Source of the DNA: PWND01 sp964614525
GTDB taxonomy: Bacteria; Bacteroidota; Bacteroidia; Bacteroidales; UBA7960
Assembly: GCA_964614525.1 (NCBI GenBank)
Contig: CAZTPA010000024.1
Coordinates: forward strand, 1-43,279
DNA length: 43,279 nt
Direction: 5' to 3'
The notes below the pieces were generated by a model. It was not told the DNA's origin. It did no database searches and saw only the letters and a program-made list of their open reading frames with translations. Below are positions 1-9,693 of the stretch, one piece after another; position 1 is the first letter of the stretch; every line of letters starts with the position of its first letter. Position numbers and translations under genes: made by a program.

Positions 1-63
1 AAGGCTTAATAATTTCTTTAATCAAACAAAATTTAATAAATTTGAGATACAAATTTAAAACAA

Positions 64-762
64 ATGACTTACCTTAAAATTTTCTTTCTATTATTATTTA
101 CAACAGTTTTACATTTTGATGTAAAACCGCAGGATTCAGATGACAGAAAAAGGTTGAAGATGGTTGAAGAGCAAATAATAGCTCGCGGAATTAGTCATGA
201 AGCAACAATAGAAGCTTTTAAAACTGTTCCACGCCATTTATATGTAGCACCGAAATATCAGAGATGGGCATATATGGATAGGCCTATACCTATCGGATAT
301 GGCCAAACAATTTCACAGCCATACATAGTTGCTTACATGACCGAAATGGTTGATCCTGATAGTAATTATAATGTATTAGAGATTGGAACCGGTTCGGGAT
401 ATCAGGCAGCAATACTTGCAGAAATTGTAAATAACGTTTATACAATTGAAATTATCCCTGAGTTGGGACAATCAGCAAAAGAACTACTGGAAAAGCATTA
501 CAATAATGTATTTGTAAAAATTGCTGATGGATATTATGGATGGGAAGAAAAAGGGCCATTTGATGCGATAATAGTTACCGCAGCAGCAGAATATATTCCT
601 CCTCCATTAATTGAGCAACTAAAAGAAGGTGGCAAGATGGTTATTCCAGTTGGATCAGCGTTTATGACTCAACAATTGGTACTTGTTGAGAAATCCGATG
701 AGCAGATTTTTACAAAAAATTTGATGCCTGTAAGATTTGTGCCATTTACAAGAAAAGAATAA
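64..762 (+). CDS. pcm: Exported protein-L-isoaspartate O-methyltransferase
   Basis: This 232-residue protein transfers a methyl group from S-adenosylmethionine to L-isoaspartyl residues in age-damaged proteins, the first step of their repair. The family pattern is clear: MVEEQI and RGI near residues 33-43, the substrate-side segment PIPIGYGQTISQPYIVA at 74-90, and SAM-binding motif I (VLEIGTGSGYQ) at 104-114. Residues 4-18 form a hydrophobic stretch like a signal peptide or anchor, followed by the catalytic domain from about 24. The enzyme is therefore predicted to act in the periplasm or at the membrane, as exported Pcm homologues of this phylum do, whereas the classical enzyme is cytosolic. 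The next gene starts 28 nt downstream on the same strand, which suggests co-transcription. A TAAATTTG -10-like box lies at 37-44. Confidence 0.93.
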   Translation: MTYLKIFFLLLFTTVLHFDVKPQDSDDRKRLKMVEEQIIARGISHEATIEAFKTVPRHLYVAPKYQRWAYMDRPIPIGYGQTISQPYIVAYMTEMVDPDSNYNVLEIGTGSGYQAAILAEIVNNVYTIEIIPELGQSAKELLEKHYNNVFVKIADGYYGWEEKGPFDAIIVTAAAEYIPPPLIEQLKEGGKMVIPVGSAFMTQQLVLVEKSDEQIFTKNLMPVRFVPFTRKE

Positions 763-790
763 TATACTCAGAAGATCAAAAACATCAAAA

Positions 791-3196
791 ATGATTGATA
801 ATTCAGTCAGTAAAAGAATATTTTACTCCCTTGGAATTCATTCAGCAGCGATTATAGCATTCCAATTAGTATTAATGCAATTACTTTCTGTAGTACAATG
901 GCATCACTTTGCATTCATGGTAATTTCTATTGCAATGCTGGGATTTGGTGCCAGTGGCACATTTATAGCTTTGTTTCGAAAAAGATTAATTAAGAATTTT
1001 TCATGGATATATCCATTGCTAATGGTTTGCTCAGGCCTTTTCATGCTGATATCATTCCCACTTTCAAGAATTGGCTTATTTGAGTTTGATGTCTTTAGAT
1101 TATTTTCTGATTATAATCAAATTTGGGTTCTGGCAGCTAATTATCTTATATTTTTTATTCCATTTTTTCTGGGTGCAACTTCCATCGGTTTGTTGTTTAT
1201 TAAAATGCCTGAAAAAATAGGAAAATGCTACTTCTTTAATCTCTTTGGATCAGGTTTGGGTGGTATTTTAATTTTATTTTTGACGGGATGGTTTTTGCCG
1301 GAAAAGGCAATCATTATCACAGCAATACTGTCAATAGCAGCAGGATTATTAAGCTTTCATCCCGGCAAGAAAAGAATCCTAATATTATTGTCGGGAATTT
1401 CATTAATTATTGCAATATATTTTTTAATATTTCCTTTTTCATTAAACCCTTCAGAATACAAAAGCATTTCAAAAACGCTAAACCTGCCTGATGCCGAAAT
1501 AGAATACAGGAAGCCGGATACCCATGGGATTATTGAAATAGCATCTTCTCCCGCACTAAGATATGCTCCCTCATTAAGCATGAATTATACAGGTAAAGTT
1601 CCAATAAAAAAGAGTGTTTTTGTTAATGGAAATTTTTATGGAGTGATACCTCATGACTGGCAGGGCAAAAATCATATACACAGCTATACCACAATGGCTT
1701 TGCCATACATAATGCAGAAACGTGACAAAGCATTGATTTTGAATGCAGGAACGGGCAGTAGTATAGCTCATGCATTGTCACAATCTGTGTCAAAAATTGA
1801 TGCCAGCATTGAGAATTATGGTATAATTGAATTAATGCAAGGGCCCTATGTGGAAAATTCCGGTAATTTATTCAATAACAATAAGCTTAATATAAATCAT
1901 GCTAACGCACGCATTTTTCTGTCGGGCTTAGAGAAAAATAGCTATGACCTCATAAAGATGCCCGTTATGGAAGCCTTTGGCGGCACTTCAGGTTTAAACT
2001 CCCTGCATGAAAATTATGATCTTACACTCGAAGCTTTCGATCTGATGTGGAAAGTGTTAAAACCTGAAGGTGTTATCTCTATTACTTCATGGATGGATTA
2101 TCCTGCACGAACAAGTCTCAAAATTGCTGCTACATTGGTTGAAACTGCAAGGAATAACGGCATTGACTCAGTTGGCAACCATATTGCAGCTATAAGAAGC
2201 TGGGGTAATATAACTTATGTAATTAAAAAAAATCCGATTAATGATGGTGAGCTAAACAATATCCGAAATTTTTGCAATAAAATGTTTTTCGATCCGGCAT
2301 ATCTCAGAGGAATTGATACAATTGAGCGAGATTATTTCAACAAACTGGAGGATTCTTCTTTTTTTACTTATCTGGACGAAATAATTGAAAATCCTAACCC
2401 TTCTATATACCAAGACTACGGTTTTGCAATCAAACCATCTACAGATGACAAGCCACATTTCTCGCAATTTCTTAGAATAGACAAGATAAAACATGTGGTG
2501 TCGGTATACGGATTAAAGCAATTACCATTTCTTGAGCTAGGTTATCTGACTGTAATTTTAACCTTAGTGCAAAGCACTGTTTTGGCTATAATCTTAATTA
2601 TTTTGCCATTATTCAGACTTAGAAATGCGGGCAAAAAGAAGGTTAATATTTTCTTATTTTTTGCTTCACTCGGACTTGGCTATATGTTTTTAGAAATTAT
2701 TCTAATACAAAAGTTTGTTTTGTATTTTGGATATCCAATTTATGCCATAACAGCGGTGATTAGCACTATGCTAATAGCCAGTGGAGCCGGAAGTTTGTAC
2801 TCCGCTAAAATAAAAATGCCGGGAAGAGCTGCATCAATTACTGCTTTAATTATTATGATAGTTTTGTTTGTTTATACTATGATTTTACCACAAATTCTGG
2901 AAAATACATTAAATTATTCGGTAAGCTTAAAAATAATTCTTGCTTTAATGTTAATTTCCATTCCTGCTTTTTTCATGGGAATGCCTTTCCCTATGGCAAT
3001 AAGACATATGTCGCATAACAATAATGCATTAATTCCATGGGCATGGGGAATAAATGGCTGCTTTTCCGTTATCAGCTCTGCACTGGCAATGCTTTTAGCA
3101 TTAGAAATTGGATTTAAATCAGTTTTAACAGGAGCTTTCATCTTTTATTTTCTTGCTTTTTTGGCTTTATCAGGAAATTTGAGAAAAACCGGCTAA
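791..3196 (+). CDS. Integral membrane spermidine-synthase-like protein
   Basis: The frame is open from 737, inside pcm, but the ATG at 791 avoids the overlap and gives an 801-residue protein. It has three parts: an N-terminal block of roughly six to seven hydrophobic helices (about residues 11-215), a soluble domain (about 230-580) and a C-terminal block of helices (about 585-795). The soluble part resembles the Rossmann methyltransferase/aminopropyltransferase fold of spermidine synthases: a strand plus glycine loop LILNAGTGSS near 315-324 and a late segment with LKPEGV. The acidic signature of true SpeE (GGGDG) is absent, so a polyamine substrate is doubtful. Such membrane-fused SpeE-like proteins are common in the phylum and have no established function. 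It sits between pcm and an RNA methyltransferase gene in an apparent operon. Confidence 0.75.
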   Translation: MIDNSVSKRIFYSLGIHSAAIIAFQLVLMQLLSVVQWHHFAFMVISIAMLGFGASGTFIALFRKRLIKNFSWIYPLLMVCSGLFMLISFPLSRIGLFEFDVFRLFSDYNQIWVLAANYLIFFIPFFLGATSIGLLFIKMPEKIGKCYFFNLFGSGLGGILILFLTGWFLPEKAIIITAILSIAAGLLSFHPGKKRILILLSGISLIIAIYFLIFPFSLNPSEYKSISKTLNLPDAEIEYRKPDTHGIIEIASSPALRYAPSLSMNYTGKVPIKKSVFVNGNFYGVIPHDWQGKNHIHSYTTMALPYIMQKRDKALILNAGTGSSIAHALSQSVSKIDASIENYGIIELMQGPYVENSGNLFNNNKLNINHANARIFLSGLEKNSYDLIKMPVMEAFGGTSGLNSLHENYDLTLEAFDLMWKVLKPEGVISITSWMDYPARTSLKIAATLVETARNNGIDSVGNHIAAIRSWGNITYVIKKNPINDGELNNIRNFCNKMFFDPAYLRGIDTIERDYFNKLEDSSFFTYLDEIIENPNPSIYQDYGFAIKPSTDDKPHFSQFLRIDKIKHVVSVYGLKQLPFLELGYLTVILTLVQSTVLAIILIILPLFRLRNAGKKKVNIFLFFASLGLGYMFLEIILIQKFVLYFGYPIYAITAVISTMLIASGAGSLYSAKIKMPGRAASITALIIMIVLFVYTMILPQILENTLNYSVSLKIILALMLISIPAFFMGMPFPMAIRHMSHNNNALIPWAWGINGCFSVISSALAMLLALEIGFKSVLTGAFIFYFLAFLALSGNLRKTG

Positions 3197-3244
3197 CAAG
3201 CAATTTGAAAATTTTATTAATTTTAATGTTTTTTAGAATTGCTT

Positions 3245-4045
3245 ATGAATACACAAATTACAAGCTTGCAAAATGAAAAGGTGAAAAATCTTATTCGCCT
3301 GCAAAAAAAAGCCCCGGAACGAAAAGAGCAAGGAATGTTTGTCGTGGAGGGAATAAGAGAAGTTTCCCTGGCGCTTAAAAACAAAGTTAAGCCACATAGT
3401 TTTTTTATATGCAAAAGTATTTATTCTGCTGATTCTTTATATCCGATAGATTTTCAAAATTTTCAAGAAACCCCTGTTTATGAAGTTAGTCCTGAAGTAT
3501 ATAATAAAATAGCCTACAGGGGTGACACTCAAGGCATAATGATGATTGCGCATAATATTACAAAAACTCTGGAAGATATTACAACTGACAAAAACAGCTT
3601 TTACATGGTTTTGGAAAGCATTGAAAAGCCCGGAAATCTTGGGGCTGTAATGCGCACAGCCGATGCAAGCGGAATAAGCGGAATAATAATTTGCGGACAA
3701 AATTTCGATATATATAATCCCAATGTGATTCGTGCCAGCTTAGGTTGCATTTTTACCCTGAATGTTATTATCGCCGATAATAATTCTGTTTTGACTTTTT
3801 TCAAAAAGCATAATTGCAAAGTCTTAGCTGCTCATCCTGAAGGCAAAATAAATTATTCAGATGTTGATTATAAACAAGGAACTGCTATTGTAATGGGCAC
3901 GGAAAGTGAAGGATTAAGTTCTTTTTGGAAAGAAAATGCAGACAATCTTATAAGAATTCCCATGTTAGGACAAATAGATTCATTGAATATATCTGTTTCT
4001 GCTGCTGTAATAACTTACGAAGCATTAAGACAAAGGAGATTATAG
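3245..4045 (+). CDS. TrmH/SpoU-family RNA 2'-O-methyltransferase
   Basis: A 266-residue SPOUT-class methyltransferase that probably 2'-O-methylates a ribose in rRNA or tRNA using SAM. The longest frame begins with TTG at 3239. The ATG at 3245 is preferred because the family start (M-N-x-Q-I-T-S-L-Q-N) fits there. An N-terminal RNA-binding domain (about 5-100, with FVVEGIREV) precedes the trefoil-knot domain. Motif 1 is NLGAVMRTA at 131-139, with Asn131 and Arg137. Motif 2 is VMGTESEGL at 216-224. Motif 3 runs from PMLGQID into SLNISVSAA at 239-254. The precise target (a 23S rRNA site or a tRNA) cannot be told from sequence alone. It follows the membrane protein by 48 nt and converges on proline dehydrogenase with only 13 nt between them and no obvious hairpin. 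Confidence 0.9.
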   Translation: MNTQITSLQNEKVKNLIRLQKKAPERKEQGMFVVEGIREVSLALKNKVKPHSFFICKSIYSADSLYPIDFQNFQETPVYEVSPEVYNKIAYRGDTQGIMMIAHNITKTLEDITTDKNSFYMVLESIEKPGNLGAVMRTADASGISGIIICGQNFDIYNPNVIRASLGCIFTLNVIIADNNSVLTFFKKHNCKVLAAHPEGKINYSDVDYKQGTAIVMGTESEGLSSFWKENADNLIRIPMLGQIDSLNISVSAAVITYEALRQRRL

Positions 4046-4058
4046 ATAATTTTTTTGC

Positions 4059-5225
4059 TTAAATATTCTTTCTCCGCTTCAATTCTTTTTTTATCAGCTG
4101 CAACTCTCTACTTGTTTGTCCGGCAACCGAAGTATTTTCCTCTGCTCGTCTTATTAAATAAGGCATAACCAACTTAAGAGGACCATAAGGAACATATTTA
4201 GTGACATTAAATCCCTGATTGGCAAGTCCATAACTTATATTATCACTCATTCCCAACAATTGCGAAAAATAAATATTAGAATTGTTTTTTGGCACATTCA
4301 TGTCCTGCATATAAGCCACAGCAAACCCCACACTTTCTTCGTTATGAGTGCCAATGCATGTAGCCATCTTATCAGAATTATCAAGACAAAACTTCACAGC
4401 TGCATCAAAATCCTTATCTGTATTATACTTATTATCATGAACAGGTGAAGGATAATTTAACTCCTCAGCTCTTTCACGTTCTTTTTCCAAATACGCTCCT
4501 CTTACAAGTTTAAAAGCAGGAAACAGATTGTTATTCCAAGCCTTTTGACAATAATTTTTCATATATTCCAAACGATCCTTGCGATACAACTGAACTGTAT
4601 TAAATATAAGCGGTTTTTTAGTATTGTGATTTTCAATTTCATTCTCAACCAATTTATCTACTATATCCTGTATCCAACTTTCTTCTGCATCAACCATTAA
4701 TGGCACATCTTTAGAAGCAGCATGTGCGCTTAAGTGACTAAATCTGGATTTAACATTATTAAATTCCGCAGTTTCTTCATCAGTAAGTTTTTCCTTGCTA
4801 TTCACTTTTACGAGCAAATCAAAACGGGCAATACCTGTTGGCTTAAATACAGCAAAAGGAATATCTTCATTTTCAGCAGCTTTATCAATAATTGATATTA
4901 TAGTTTTAAAAGTATCATCAAATCCTTTTTCACTTTCCAAACCTTCAGCACTATAATCTAAAATTGACTGTACTCCTGATTTTGAAAGCTTCCCTATAGT
5001 CTTTTCACACTCTTGTATTGTTTCTCCTCCACAAAAATGATTAAACACTGTTGGTTTAACAATCCAGCTAATCGGCAATCTAATTTTAATTGCGAATTGC
5101 AATAATGCAGAACCTATTTTTACAATAAACGGCCTTGACATTATTTTAAAAATCCACTTGGCTTTGCGTAAATAAGCATTACTCTTATCTGCAAAAGCTA
5201 TTCCTGTGTTTTCAAAGTGTATCAT
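4059..5225 (-). CDS. Proline dehydrogenase
   Basis: This 388-residue flavoenzyme oxidises L-proline to 1-pyrroline-5-carboxylate and passes electrons to the quinone pool at the inner membrane. It is the monofunctional form and lacks the P5C dehydrogenase domain of PutA. The barrel motifs are visible: AFKLVRGAYLEKERERA (FAD and substrate site, in the last 40% of the protein), GTHNEES, FSQLLGMSDN, and the C-terminal YVPYGPLKLVMPYLIRRAEEN, whose paired arginines hold the proline carboxylate. It is divergent from aroB across 85 bp, an order often seen in this phylum. No P5C dehydrogenase gene is present in the window. Confidence 0.93.
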   Translation of the reverse strand: MIHFENTGIAFADKSNAYLRKAKWIFKIMSRPFIVKIGSALLQFAIKIRLPISWIVKPTVFNHFCGGETIQECEKTIGKLSKSGVQSILDYSAEGLESEKGFDDTFKTIISIIDKAAENEDIPFAVFKPTGIARFDLLVKVNSKEKLTDEETAEFNNVKSRFSHLSAHAASKDVPLMVDAEESWIQDIVDKLVENEIENHNTKKPLIFNTVQLYRKDRLEYMKNYCQKAWNNNLFPAFKLVRGAYLEKERERAEELNYPSPVHDNKYNTDKDFDAAVKFCLDNSDKMATCIGTHNEESVGFAVAYMQDMNVPKNNSNIYFSQLLGMSDNISYGLANQGFNVTKYVPYGPLKLVMPYLIRRAEENTSVAGQTSRELQLIKKELKRRKNI

Positions 5226-5310
5226 ATCATTATAATTATAAGTCGTGAATATTAAACTAAAAAAAACCTACTTTTTGTATAAATTTGCTTAATGATATAA
5301 AAAAGACAAA

Positions 5311-6396
5311 ATGGCAAAATCAAATCAGAAAGCATACCCCCATCCTGTTTTCAGCTCTTTTCTGAGAAGCAATGAAATTAAAGCTTTCATATCAAAAACA
5401 ATAAATCCAAATTCCAAAATTTTCGTTATTTGTGATTCAAATACTGATAAAAACTGCTTCCCCTTACTTATAGAAAAGCTTAAAGATGCCTTTTTGTTCA
5501 ATAAAATAACAATTTCCGAAGGAGAAAACAATAAAAACCTTGATACATGCAGGAATATTTGGGGTTTTCTTGTTAAGAATGAAGCGAAAAAAGATTCTTT
5601 AATAATTAATTTAGGAGGTGGTGTTGTTACAGACATAGGTGGATTTTGTGCATCATTATACATGAGAGGAATCCCGTTTATTCATATACCAACAAGCCTG
5701 ATGGCAATGGTTGATGCATCTCTTGGCGGCAAAACAGGAATCGATTCTGAGATGTTGAAAAATAACATTGGTAATATTAGTTTCCCAAAGGCAGTATTTA
5801 TTGACAGTTCATTTTTAGAAACATTGCCAAAAAGAGAGTTTAATGCCGGCTTTTATGAAATGATTAAACACGGGTTAATTGCAGATAAATTTTATTTTTA
5901 TGATTTGGTTGGTGGAAAATATACCGGGAATATTGATTCTGCCATTGAAATATCTGTTAAAATAAAAATGAAAATTGTATTAGAAGATCCTTATGAGAAT
6001 AGTGAGAGGAAACTTTTAAATTTCGGGCATACAATAGGTCATGCTATCGAATCCAGCTATTTAAAATATTCCGGCAAATCATTATTGCACGGAGAGGCAG
6101 TATTATTTGGAATGATTGCTGAAAGCTTCATTTCCTTAAATAATGGACTATTGAAAAAGCAAGACTTTGATGAAATTATTTATTTATTAAAGCCTTTAAT
6201 GCCAAACATAAAAATGCATAATGATAATATTGAAGACATTTTCTACTTTTTAATGCATGATAAAAAACATTCATCATCACAACTAAATTTCACATTGCTA
6301 AAAGAAACCGGAAATGCAATTATTAATCAAAATGTTGACAAACAAACAATCAAACAATCATTAGTATATTTATCTGAACTCACAAAGGGAAATTAG
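5311..6396 (+). CDS. aroB: 3-dehydroquinate synthase
   Basis: This enzyme converts DAHP to 3-dehydroquinate, the second step of the shikimate pathway, in the cytoplasm. At 361 residues it has normal length. The NAD-binding loop GGGVVTDIGGF at 102-112 and the segment PTSLMAMVDASLGGKTGID at 127-145 are diagnostic. Likely zinc ligands are Glu183 (in FYEMIKHG), His240 (in FGHTIGHAIE) and His260 (in LHGEAV). The aroA gene follows after 52 nt on the same strand, so two shikimate steps are encoded together. A TAAATTTG -10-like motif at 5280-5287 precedes the ATG by 23 nt; no matching -33 TTTG was found. Confidence 0.95.
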   Translation: MAKSNQKAYPHPVFSSFLRSNEIKAFISKTINPNSKIFVICDSNTDKNCFPLLIEKLKDAFLFNKITISEGENNKNLDTCRNIWGFLVKNEAKKDSLIINLGGGVVTDIGGFCASLYMRGIPFIHIPTSLMAMVDASLGGKTGIDSEMLKNNIGNISFPKAVFIDSSFLETLPKREFNAGFYEMIKHGLIADKFYFYDLVGGKYTGNIDSAIEISVKIKMKIVLEDPYENSERKLLNFGHTIGHAIESSYLKYSGKSLLHGEAVLFGMIAESFISLNNGLLKKQDFDEIIYLLKPLMPNIKMHNDNIEDIFYFLMHDKKHSSSQLNFTLLKETGNAIINQNVDKQTIKQSLVYLSELTKGN

Positions 6397-6448
6397 AAAA
6401 ATAAAGCAGCAATTCTGTCATTAGTTTTAAACGAATAAACTAAAAATA

Positions 6449-7711
6449 ATGGATGTATTATATTTAACGGCACCAAAAAATACAATCAGAGGTAAGATAA
6501 AGCTGCCCTTTTCCAAAAGTATAAGTAATCGCATATTAATTATAAATTCATTAAGTACCACTCCCATCCGGATAAAAAACCTGAGCGATGCTTCTGATAC
6601 TGTAGTATTAAAGAAAGCCTTAGACAACGTCTCAAATGTAGTAAATATTAACATAGGAGATTCCGGTAGTGCAATGCGTTTTTTGACAGCATTTTTGGCT
6701 AATACCCCGGGAGAATTTTCACTAAGCGGAACAAGCAGGATGAAACAGAGGCCAATTGGCGACTTGGCAGATGCCCTCAGGCATTTGGGAGCGAATATTG
6801 AGTATTTGGAACAAGAAGGATATCCACCACTGAAAATATTCGGAAAAAAACTAAAAGGTGGAACTGTAGAAATAAATGCCGGAATTAGCAGCCAGTTTAT
6901 TTCTGCGCTACTGATGGTTGGGCCTGCAATGGAAAAAGGTTTAAAAGTGCGCCTTATAGGAGATGTCGTTTCACTGCCCTACATAAATATGACAATGGAT
7001 ATTATGAAAAGGTGCAATATTGACATTGACTATCATTCTAATGAAATAATTGTAAAAAAGGGAGAATATCATTGCGATAGATTTACCATTGAACCAGACT
7101 GGAGTGCAGCATCATATTATTATTCTATATTGGCTTTATCAGAAGCAGGAAAACTATTTCTTCCCGGCTTAAGTGAGAATAGCATTCAGGGTGATTCCAT
7201 TATAAGATCCTGGTTTGAGCAATTAGGTATAGAATCAAATTTTAGTCGGCAAGGGCTTTATATAAAAAAGACACAAAAGACACTTCCAAAACAAATAGAT
7301 ATAAACTTTAAAAACAATCCGGATTTAGCTCAAACGATGGCGGTTTGTATAGCCGGCAAAGGCATAAATGCAAAATTTGCAGGTTTACAAAGCCTGAAAA
7401 TTAAGGAAACGGATCGTATACTTGCCCTGCAAAACGAATTAAAAAAAGTTGGCTATTTGCTCAATGAAACAGTCGATGAACAGTGGATTTTAGAAAAATC
7501 CGGTTTAAATACAAAAAGTGATGTTATTGTTTTTGAGACATATAAAGATCACAGAATGGCATTATCCTTTTCAGCTTTATCCTGCATTCTGGAAAAAGTG
7601 GGAATACAAAACCCGGAAGTTGTAAAAAAATCACACCCTGAATTTTGGAAAAACTTACAATCAATTGGGTTTAATGCTTCATTAATCCAAGAGGATCAAC
7701 AAAAGTTTTAA
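6449..7711 (+). CDS. aroA: 3-phosphoshikimate 1-carboxyvinyltransferase (EPSP synthase)
   Basis: This enzyme joins phosphoenolpyruvate to shikimate-3-phosphate to make EPSP. The 420 residues show the expected signatures: KSISNR at 23-28 (shikimate-phosphate site), the GSAMRF loop at 73-78 in place of the usual GTAxRP/F, SRMKQRPIGDL at 96-106, KETDRI, and DHRMALSF near the C-terminus. The family body ends around the HPEFWKNLQSIGF segment (residue 407). The last 12 residues (NASLIQEDQQKF) look like an extension and coincide exactly with the 41-bp antisense overlap with the downstream stress protein gene (7671-7711). The gene probably shares a transcript with aroB. Confidence 0.95.
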   Translation: MDVLYLTAPKNTIRGKIKLPFSKSISNRILIINSLSTTPIRIKNLSDASDTVVLKKALDNVSNVVNINIGDSGSAMRFLTAFLANTPGEFSLSGTSRMKQRPIGDLADALRHLGANIEYLEQEGYPPLKIFGKKLKGGTVEINAGISSQFISALLMVGPAMEKGLKVRLIGDVVSLPYINMTMDIMKRCNIDIDYHSNEIIVKKGEYHCDRFTIEPDWSAASYYYSILALSEAGKLFLPGLSENSIQGDSIIRSWFEQLGIESNFSRQGLYIKKTQKTLPKQIDINFKNNPDLAQTMAVCIAGKGINAKFAGLQSLKIKETDRILALQNELKKVGYLLNETVDEQWILEKSGLNTKSDVIVFETYKDHRMALSFSALSCILEKVGIQNPEVVKKSHPEFWKNLQSIGFNASLIQEDQQKF

Positions 7712-8555
7712 CTACCTTACCCCGCATATCAGTAATATCTACCTCTCCCGGCAATGGGATAACAACCATCACAGGCATTTCTGCTTTATCTATAATTTCT
7801 TCAGCAGAATTTTTTGAAAAGATATCGGAAAAGCTAACTTCCTTTCCTGCCACAATTATAATTAGGTCTGCATCAATATTATTAGCATATTCTAAGGTTG
7901 CTTCATGCACATCATCTCCGGGTTTAACCAATACTTCGGCAGTAACTTCAACTCCTGCATTTCTAATAAAATCCATTACATGTTTCAGCAGAGCTTCTTT
8001 TTGGATTTTAACAACTGAACTTTTTGTATCTAATACGCCAATAATTCTAATTGCTGCTTTAAAATAGTGAGCATATTTAATAGCTTGAGTAACTTTAATA
8101 GTACTCTCCTTAGAAAAATCAATTGGTAAAACTATATTATCAATATTTTTTTGTTTAATAGGGTTTTTTACAACAACTACGGGCACTTTAGAATTATTAA
8201 TAACTTTATAAGCAAAGCTTCCAAATAAGTGCTGCAATCCTTTCTTACCATGAATACCCATTATAATTAAATCTGCTTTAATTTCTTCAGCAACTTGACC
8301 AATAGTTGTGAAAATACTACCTTCTTTAACCATGCCTTTAATATAAATTCCACTTTTTTCGGAAGCTTCTTTGGCATAATTATCTATTTTCTTTTCCTCT
8401 TCTTTTTTGGATTTTTTATCAGAACTTATAACATTCAGCAAACATATTTCATAATTAAAATATTTAGCCATTACCAATGCGTGCTGAATAGCATATTCGG
8501 CTCTTTTAGTATAATCAACAGGAACTAAAATAATTTTATTATTTGATTCATTCAT
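7671..8555 (-). CDS. Two-domain universal stress protein (UspA family)
   Basis: A 294-residue cytoplasmic protein with two tandem Usp folds. Domain 1 (about 4-130) opens with KIILVPVDYTKRAEYAI and carries a nucleotide-binding motif of the form G-x2-G-x8-G-S (GIHGKKGLQHLFGS), one residue shorter in the middle than the textbook G-x2-G-x9-G-S/T. Domain 2 (about 137-268, from NIVLPIDFSKES) has a degenerate motif. Usp proteins of this type bind ATP and respond to stress; the partner is unknown. After domain 2 comes a linker and the tail TFVDPLGLMKH, shared with the two other stress proteins here. The tail is encoded in the 41 bp that overlap the end of aroA on the other strand. Confidence 0.9.
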   Translation of the reverse strand: MNESNNKIILVPVDYTKRAEYAIQHALVMAKYFNYEICLLNVISSDKKSKKEEEKKIDNYAKEASEKSGIYIKGMVKEGSIFTTIGQVAEEIKADLIIMGIHGKKGLQHLFGSFAYKVINNSKVPVVVVKNPIKQKNIDNIVLPIDFSKESTIKVTQAIKYAHYFKAAIRIIGVLDTKSSVVKIQKEALLKHVMDFIRNAGVEVTAEVLVKPGDDVHEATLEYANNIDADLIIIVAGKEVSFSDIFSKNSAEEIIDKAEMPVMVVIPLPGEVDITDMRGKVVKTFVDPLGLMKH

Positions 8556-8582
8556 TTTGAAAGTATATTATTTAGTAATTAA

Positions 8583-9512
8583 CTAATTCTCTTTTTTTCT
8601 CATTACATCTAAAGGATCAACGAAAGAAGAAACAACAGCAGGTTTGAAATTAATAATAGGCAATAAAGTAAGTACCGGAATACCGGCATTATTTATAACA
8701 TCCTGTGCAGTAGAACCAACGAAAAAATCAACAAACACTCTCTTTTGCTGGGTCATAATAATAATCATATCAGCGTTAATTTCCTTAGAGAAATCAACAA
8801 TAGTCTGAGCTATATTTTCATTATTCTTTGCATTAACAATATCTACATTACAGTTTAAACCACGCTTTTGGATGGATTTTTTAGCCTGGTTAACGTTCAC
8901 TTGCCTAAGAATTCTGAACACCTTGTTTTCTTTCGGAAATACTGAAAAAATATTAATAGTTGCTCCAAAATAAGTTCCAATATCAATTGCTGTATTAATC
9001 TGGCAAGTAGTATCCTTAGAAAAATCAAGTGGAAGCAAAAGATTATTAAAAGCACCGGACAAATTACTACCCTTTATTGAAATAACAGGGCAGGGCGCTT
9101 CTCTGATAACATTAAAAGTATTACTGCCAACAAATTTGCGATTTTGTCTTTCCAGCAGGCTATTCTTGCCCATAACTATTAAGATAACACCATAATCTTT
9201 AGCTATTTCAATAATTTTTTCGTAGGCTTTTCCTTTTACGATAATACTGGAAACAGGCGTTCTGCTTTGTTTTTCAGTTTTTTTTGCAAGCGATTCTATT
9301 TCATCGAATTTCTCTCTTGCATTTGCAACAATTTTATTAATATAATTATCAGGAAAAATAAATTTCGACAGACCTTTTATGGGTTCAATGCAATACAATA
9401 AAACTATCTCAGCATCAAAAATTTTTGCCAGATGATAAGATTGATTAAGTGCATTCAATGATTGCTCTTCAAAATCAATCGCAACTAATATTTTATTTTT
9501 CAAAGACTGCAT
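8583..9512 (-). CDS. Two-domain universal stress protein (UspA family), divergent copy
   Basis: A 309-residue paralogue of the preceding stress protein, 27 nt upstream of it on the same strand and likely co-transcribed. Domain 1 (about 6-150) opens with KILVAIDFEEQSLNAL. Its nucleotide motif reads GKNS...FVGSNTF, missing the second glycine of G-x2-G, so ATP binding is less certain. Domain 2 (about 158-290, from NLLLPLDFSKDT) is also degenerate. The C-terminus again ends in the conserved tail SFVDPLDVMRK. Two non-identical Usp proteins in one operon suggest heterodimers or division of labour, which is inference. Confidence 0.88.
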   Translation of the reverse strand: MQSLKNKILVAIDFEEQSLNALNQSYHLAKIFDAEIVLLYCIEPIKGLSKFIFPDNYINKIVANAREKFDEIESLAKKTEKQSRTPVSSIIVKGKAYEKIIEIAKDYGVILIVMGKNSLLERQNRKFVGSNTFNVIREAPCPVISIKGSNLSGAFNNLLLPLDFSKDTTCQINTAIDIGTYFGATINIFSVFPKENKVFRILRQVNVNQAKKSIQKRGLNCNVDIVNAKNNENIAQTIVDFSKEINADMIIIMTQQKRVFVDFFVGSTAQDVINNAGIPVLTLLPIINFKPAVVSSFVDPLDVMRKKEN

Positions 9513-9693
9513 TTGCAGATTTAAGAAATGGTGATTTATTGCTAAAAAGACAACTAAATTAAGCGTATCAACTTAATTAACAAATATACTAAAAATATTA
9601 ATTAGCCTTGAAGCCGACATCAAAATGGTTTAGAAATAAATCAAATAAATGAGGCCTGCTTATATCATCAGGAATAACAAATTAAGCTAATTT

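Noticed and set aside
791..3196. Calling the membrane protein a true spermidine synthase
   Set aside because: The GGGDG-type acidic site is missing and the protein is embedded between membrane blocks, so only the fold similarity is supported.
3239..3244. TTG start for the RNA methyltransferase
   Set aside because: The ATG two codons later gives the family-typical N-terminus.
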